Source of the DNA: Salinicoccus hispanicus
GTDB taxonomy: Bacteria; Bacillota; Bacilli; Staphylococcales; Salinicoccaceae
Assembly: GCF_009831115.1 (NCBI RefSeq)
Contig: NZ_WUUK01000001.1
Location: 124,001 to 188,000, forward strand
DNA length: 64,000 nt
Reading direction: 5' to 3'
Shown: piece after piece, positions 60,214 to 64,000 of the stretch
How positions within the stretch are numbered: the first letter of the stretch is position 1
How the letters are laid out: each line of letters opens with the position of its first letter
The notes under the pieces: generated by a model
The model's input: only the letters and a program-made list of their open reading frames with translations
Database searches by the model: none
Told to the model about the DNA's origin: nothing
Made by a program: the position numbers and the translations under genes

Positions 60214-60450
60214 ATGGCAAACTTTGATAAAGTAAAAGACATCATCGTGGACAAACTTGGAATCGATGAGGAAAAAGTAACAAGAGATGCATCTTTCAAG
60301 GATGACCTTGGTGCAGACTCTCTAGATATCGCTGAGCTTGTTATGGAACTTGAAGATGAGTTCGAAATGGAAATTCCGGATGAGGAAGCTGAAAAGATCA
60401 AAACAGTAGGCGACGCTCTGGATTACATCGACAAACTGGAAGCGAAGTAA
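60214..60450 (+). CDS. acpP: Acyl carrier protein
   Basis: Small acidic carrier with a phosphopantetheine arm. The attachment serine is in [18 protein letters not shown] (the DSL motif, about residue 37). Length 78. A terminator follows directly, so the fapR operon probably ends here although rnc and smc lie close downstream. Confidence 0.98.
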   Translation: MANFDKVKDIIVDKLGIDEEKVTRDASFKDDLGADSLDIAELVMELEDEFEMEIPDEEAEKIKTVGDALDYIDKLEAK

Positions 60451-60452
60451 TG

Positions 60453-60486
60453 ATAAAATCCACTTTTCGAAGTGGATTTTATTTTT
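60453..60486 (+). terminator. Terminator after acpP
   Basis: ATAAAATCCACTT and AAGTGGATTTTAT form a 13-bp stem with a TTCG tetraloop, followed by T5. Confidence 0.92.
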
Positions 60487-60543
60487 ATGGGCAAACTTTT
60501 ATTCAGCATGACAATCATTTAAAATAGTGGAATGGAGGCGGAT

Positions 60544-61326
60544 ATGATGACCAGCAGAATGACTTTCAAAGCAATTGAACAGCGTATCGACAAGGACAGG
60601 CATGCAAAGCGCGGACTCGCGAAATTCCGTCAGGAGTTCAAGACGTTCATCGGACGGACGGGTATTGAAATCGAAGATGAGGCGCAGTATGTCCAGGCTT
60701 TCATGCACAGCTCCTACATCAACGATCTGCAGATGGACAAGATATACAATAACGAACGCCTGGAATTTCTCGGGGATGCTGTACTAGAATTGATGGTTTC
60801 AGATTATATATATGAGCGGTTCAAAGAATTGCCGGAAGGCGATCTGACCAAACTCAGAGCCAATATAGTATGTGAACCCTCACTTGTAGTATTCGCAGAA
60901 AAACTGCAGATGCAGCCCTTGATACTGCTCGGCAGAGGAGAGGAGAAGACCGGTGGACGCGAGCGTCCGTCAATCGTCTCCGACACATTCGAGGCATTTC
61001 TCGGTGCGCTGTACCTGGATCAGGGCTCTGATGCAGCAAGACGATTCCTTGAACGCCACGTATTTCCTGAAGTGAAGGATGGCGACTATAATGCCGTCAT
61101 CGACTATAAGACGGCACTTCAGGAAAGAATGCACAGGACACATGGACAGAGTGTCGCATACCAGCTGCTCGAATCCACAGGCCCGAGTCACGACAAGACT
61201 TTCGTGACCGGTGTCTATACGGATGGGGAGATGATCGGCAAAGGTTCCGGACGTTCCAAGAAGGAATCCGAACAGAAGGCCGCACAGCATGCTCTGGGAG
61301 AAATGGACAATAGGGAGAAAAAGTGA
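60544..61326 (+). CDS. rnc: Ribonuclease III
   Basis: Double-stranded RNA endonuclease for rRNA and mRNA processing. The catalytic domain has NERLEFLGDAVLELMVSDYIY (the RNase III signature) and SDTFEAFLGALYLDQG, with the metal-binding acidic residues; a dsRBD lies at about residues 188-255 (DYKTALQERMHRTHGQSVAY, later GSGRSKKESEQKAAQHAL). Start at the first ATG after GGAGGCG; another in-frame ATG follows it directly. Length 260, slightly long at the N-terminus. It overlaps smc by one base. Confidence 0.95.
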   Translation: MMTSRMTFKAIEQRIDKDRHAKRGLAKFRQEFKTFIGRTGIEIEDEAQYVQAFMHSSYINDLQMDKIYNNERLEFLGDAVLELMVSDYIYERFKELPEGDLTKLRANIVCEPSLVVFAEKLQMQPLILLGRGEEKTGGRERPSIVSDTFEAFLGALYLDQGSDAARRFLERHVFPEVKDGDYNAVIDYKTALQERMHRTHGQSVAYQLLESTGPSHDKTFVTGVYTDGEMIGKGSGRSKKESEQKAAQHALGEMDNREKK

Positions 61327-64000
61327 TGGTATATTTGAAAGCAATAGAAGCACACGGCTTCAAATCGTTTGCCGATAAGGTGAATATACGGTTTGATGCT
61401 GGGGTCACTGCGGTTGTCGGTCCGAACGGCAGCGGGAAAAGCAATATCACCGATGCGATCCGCTGGGTGCTCGGCGAGCAGTCCGCCCGCTCCATCCGCG
61501 GCGTCAAGATGGAGGATGTCATATTCAACGGCACAACGGACCGCAAGCCGATGAACCATGCCTATGTCAGGCTGGAGCTCGACAATACGGCACGCACACT
61601 GCAGATGGATGCAGATGCGGTGCATATCACCAGAAAGCTCTATCGCAATGGAGATAGCGAGTACTTCATCAACAACGAGAAAAGCCGTCTGAAGGAGATC
61701 AATGAGCTGTTCCTGGATTCGGGTCTCGGCCGCAATGCATTCAACATCATTTCGCAGGGCGAAGTGGATGAAGTATTGAATGCCAAACCTGACCAGAGGC
61801 GCAGCCTGATCGAAGAGGCTGCCGGTGTAATGAAATACAAACTTCGCAAGAAGGAGTCGGAGAAGCGGCTTGAAGATACCGCTGCCAATCTGGATCGTGT
61901 CCATGACATCATCCATGAACTCGAGTCGAGGGTGCAGCGCCTGGAGAGGGAAAGTGCCAACGCCAAGGAGTATCTTGCGCTTAAGGAGGAGATGCGCCAG
62001 AGTGATATCGAAGTGACGGTACACGATGTGGACGCACTGCTCGCCACGCTGGAAACCGAAGCACAGTCGCTGGCATCCGCGGAACAGTCCATCGCGGCTG
62101 ACCGGGAGACACTTGCGGACATCGAAGCACGCATGAACCGTCTTGCAGAGAAAAGGGACGATCACGATCGCAAAAATCGTACGCTGAATGCCAGACTTGT
62201 CGACCTGTCGAAAAAACTCGAGCAGACCAACGGACAGATTGCCCTCTATAAGGAGCGGAAAGACAACAAGGGGCAGGCAAGCGAAGATCTGAAAGTCCGG
62301 CTCGAGACTTCAACGGAGCGCCATGACAGTCTCCACCAGCAGCATGCGGAAGTCCTTGAAACACTTGATGAGCTGGAACGGACATCCGAAAACCTTGAGC
62401 AGGCCATCAAAGAGGCACGAAAAGAACGCCAGGAACTGATGAAGGACCACAGTGGTGAGATCGAGCAGCTGAAGGATCAGTACTATGATCTGATGGTTCA
62501 GAAGACGACACTGGAAAATGAACATCGTCGTGCAGAAGATGAGAAATCACGTCTTGGCGACAGCATACGCCAGAAACAGGAACGGCTCGAGTCGCTGAAG
62601 TCCACTCTGGAAGAGGAAAAGGCCCGTCATCTGACGCTCGAGCAGCAGTATGAGGCAACACGCAGTATACTGTCCGAAAAGCGGGAGGCATTCCAGGAAG
62701 CGAACACCAGGATGGCAGCACTCCAGTCGCAGTATGATAAGGAACGGGAAAAGCTGGATACAGCCAGGCGCTATATCGACCAGCAGTCATCGAAACTCGA
62801 GATGCTGACCACCATGCAGAATGAATACCGCGGATATTATCCCGGTGCACGCTTCATTTTGAAAAACCGCAAGCAATCAGACGGCATCATCGGTTCAGTC
62901 GGTGAGCTGCTGTCGACCGATGGTGAATATGTCAGAGCGCTTGATACTGCGCTTGGTGCACAGGCCCAGAATATCGTTACCACAGACGAACACAGTGCCA
63001 AGCTGGCCATCAGGCGCCTGAAGGAGGCCAAAGCTGGCTTTGCCACTTTCCTGCCGATGGATATCATCAGGCACAAGCATATTCATTCGGATATCAGAAA
63101 TACGATCGTCCGGTCATCCATTGATGTGCAGATCATGTCGGAAATCGTCCATTACACAGCGGATATTCCGAATGTCGTCTCCCACCTGCTCGGAACCACG
63201 CTTGTTACAAGATCGATGGATGATGCGACGAAGCTAGCAGGTGAGATCGGCCACAAGCTTCGCATTGTGACTGTCGATGGTGAAACGATCATGCCGGGCG
63301 GTGCAATGTCGGGCGGCTCGAAAAGTTCCAAAAGCTCCATCATCGAAAGCCAGCGTGAACATCAGGAAACAAAAGAGAAGCTTGAAGAATACCAGGAGAA
63401 AACGCAACATATGGCGAAATCCGTCACTCGTCTCGGGGAAGACCTGGCGGATCAGATGGTTCTAAAAGACAAGCTGGAGGCAGAAGGCAGGGAGATTGCC
63501 GAGCAGAATGAAACCGACCATGCTGAAATAAGACGGCTTACGTACCAGATTGAAGCAAAAGAGGAAAACGCGGCAATCCTTGAAGAGGAACTGAAGGCAA
63601 TTGATGCCCCGCTTGATAGCCGTGACCATGCTGAACAGATCAGAGCTGTCGATGCCGACCTCGAGGCACTGGATGTACGCATCAGAAGAATGAGTGCTTC
63701 CGACCAGGATAAGAAGGAGACACTGCGGCAGCTTACTGATGAAGGTCATTCAATGGAACGGGAGCTTGCGACGGTCAGTGAACGTCTCACCCATTCGAGG
63801 AATGAAGCCCGACGTCTGGAAGCCGAACTGGCCGATGCGCTATCTGCGGTCCGGGATATAACCGCCCGACAGAAGATGCTCGAGCAGGATATCGGCACAC
63901 TTGATATCGAAGCGCTTGAGGCACAGAGGGAGACGCTCAATCAACAGGTCTCAGAGCTTTATGAAGCAACCGAAGAGGCAGCATCGCTGCAGCATGAGAT
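61326..64000 (+). CDS. smc: Chromosome partition protein SMC (3' end outside the window)
   Basis: Condensin ATPase that organises and segregates the chromosome with ScpA and ScpB. The frame is open to the window end, giving the first 891 residues of an expected 1,190 or so. The N-terminal head begins MVYLKAIEAHGFKSFADKV, with Walker A GPNGSGKSN at 32-40 and NIISQGEVDEVLNAKPDQRR; the first coiled-coil arm spans about 170-497; the hinge is about 498-670 (GIIGSVGELLSTDGEYVRAL, ending GGAMSGGSKSS); the returning coil runs to the window edge. ABC signature and Walker B would lie beyond it. Confidence 0.97.
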   Translation, partial: MVYLKAIEAHGFKSFADKVNIRFDAGVTAVVGPNGSGKSNITDAIRWVLGEQSARSIRGVKMEDVIFNGTTDRKPMNHAYVRLELDNTARTLQMDADAVHITRKLYRNGDSEYFINNEKSRLKEINELFLDSGLGRNAFNIISQGEVDEVLNAKPDQRRSLIEEAAGVMKYKLRKKESEKRLEDTAANLDRVHDIIHELESRVQRLERESANAKEYLALKEEMRQSDIEVTVHDVDALLATLETEAQSLASAEQSIAADRETLADIEARMNRLAEKRDDHDRKNRTLNARLVDLSKKLEQTNGQIALYKERKDNKGQASEDLKVRLETSTERHDSLHQQHAEVLETLDELERTSENLEQAIKEARKERQELMKDHSGEIEQLKDQYYDLMVQKTTLENEHRRAEDEKSRLGDSIRQKQERLESLKSTLEEEKARHLTLEQQYEATRSILSEKREAFQEANTRMAALQSQYDKEREKLDTARRYIDQQSSKLEMLTTMQNEYRGYYPGARFILKNRKQSDGIIGSVGELLSTDGEYVRALDTALGAQAQNIVTTDEHSAKLAIRRLKEAKAGFATFLPMDIIRHKHIHSDIRNTIVRSSIDVQIMSEIVHYTADIPNVVSHLLGTTLVTRSMDDATKLAGEIGHKLRIVTVDGETIMPGGAMSGGSKSSKSSIIESQREHQETKEKLEEYQEKTQHMAKSVTRLGEDLADQMVLKDKLEAEGREIAEQNETDHAEIRRLTYQIEAKEENAAILEEELKAIDAPLDSRDHAEQIRAVDADLEALDVRIRRMSASDQDKKETLRQLTDEGHSMERELATVSERLTHSRNEARRLEAELADALSAVRDITARQKMLEQDIGTLDIEALEAQRETLNQQVSELYEATEEAASLQHE

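Noticed and set aside
60497-60525. A possible rnc promoter (TTTTAT with TAAAAT, 17 bases apart).
   Set aside because: The -35 matches poorly and the region is AT-rich, so chance matches are likely.
61215-62165. Long open frames on the minus strand opposite rnc and smc.
   Set aside because: They mirror the coding strand of well-conserved genes and are low in recognisable motifs; shadows of the smc coiled coil.

Overview
This window reads as a chromosomal core segment of a moderately halophilic or halotolerant member of the Staphylococcaceae. The closest guess is Salinicoccus or a relative near Jeotgalicoccus. Three things point there: the gene order follows the Bacillus/Staphylococcus chromosome from ftsA through to smc; the base composition (roughly half G+C by eye) is too high for Staphylococcus or Macrococcus; and there is a P450 very close to the alkene-forming OleT enzyme of Jeotgalicoccus. 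The genus is an inference, because no rRNA is present.

Layout. (1) About 0-6.4 kb, plus strand: the cell-division block ftsA-ftsZ, a terminator, then pgeF-yggS-sepF-yggT-ylmH-divIVA. (2) 6.4-10.8 kb: a promoter and T-box leader in front of ileS, then lspA and rluD. (3) 10.8-22.36 kb: the complete ten-gene pyrimidine operon pyrR-P-B-C-carA-carB-pyrK-D-F-E, controlled by one PyrR-type attenuator and closed by a terminator. (4) 22.36-31.9 kb: a glycogen cassette, with pgcA and amyX on the minus strand and glgB-C-D-A on the plus strand, bounded at both ends by strong hairpins. (5) 31.9-44.55 kb: rqcH (minus), then gmk-rpoZ-coaBC-priA-fmt-rsmB-rlmN-prpC-prkC. (6) 44.55-47.0 kb: an accessory stretch with an OleT-like CYP152 P450 under its own promoter and terminator, a CbiX-like protein and a rhodanese (minus). 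(7) 47.0-50.0 kb: rsgA-rpe-thiN and a DUF554 membrane protein, then rpmB (minus). (8) 50.18-50.59 kb: the only long gene-free stretch, with promoters and an inverted-repeat element. (9) 50.6-64 kb: asp23-like yloU, fakA, sdaAB-sdaAA, recG, a class A sortase, then the fatty-acid and phospholipid operon fapR-plsX-fabD-fabG-acpP under a FapR box, then rnc and smc (cut off by the window end).

Most of the window is ordinary housekeeping. The parts most worth a second look are the OleT-like P450, which keeps all four diagnostic residues of a terminal-alkene-forming fatty acid decarboxylase; the glycogen cassette without a phosphorylase gene; the housekeeping-type sortase inserted between recG and fapR; the PrkC kinase with five PASTA repeats and a recent internal duplication; and the 100-bp element with perfect 12-bp inverted ends upstream of rpmB and yloU. 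No tRNA, rRNA, CRISPR array, phage gene or insertion sequence was seen.
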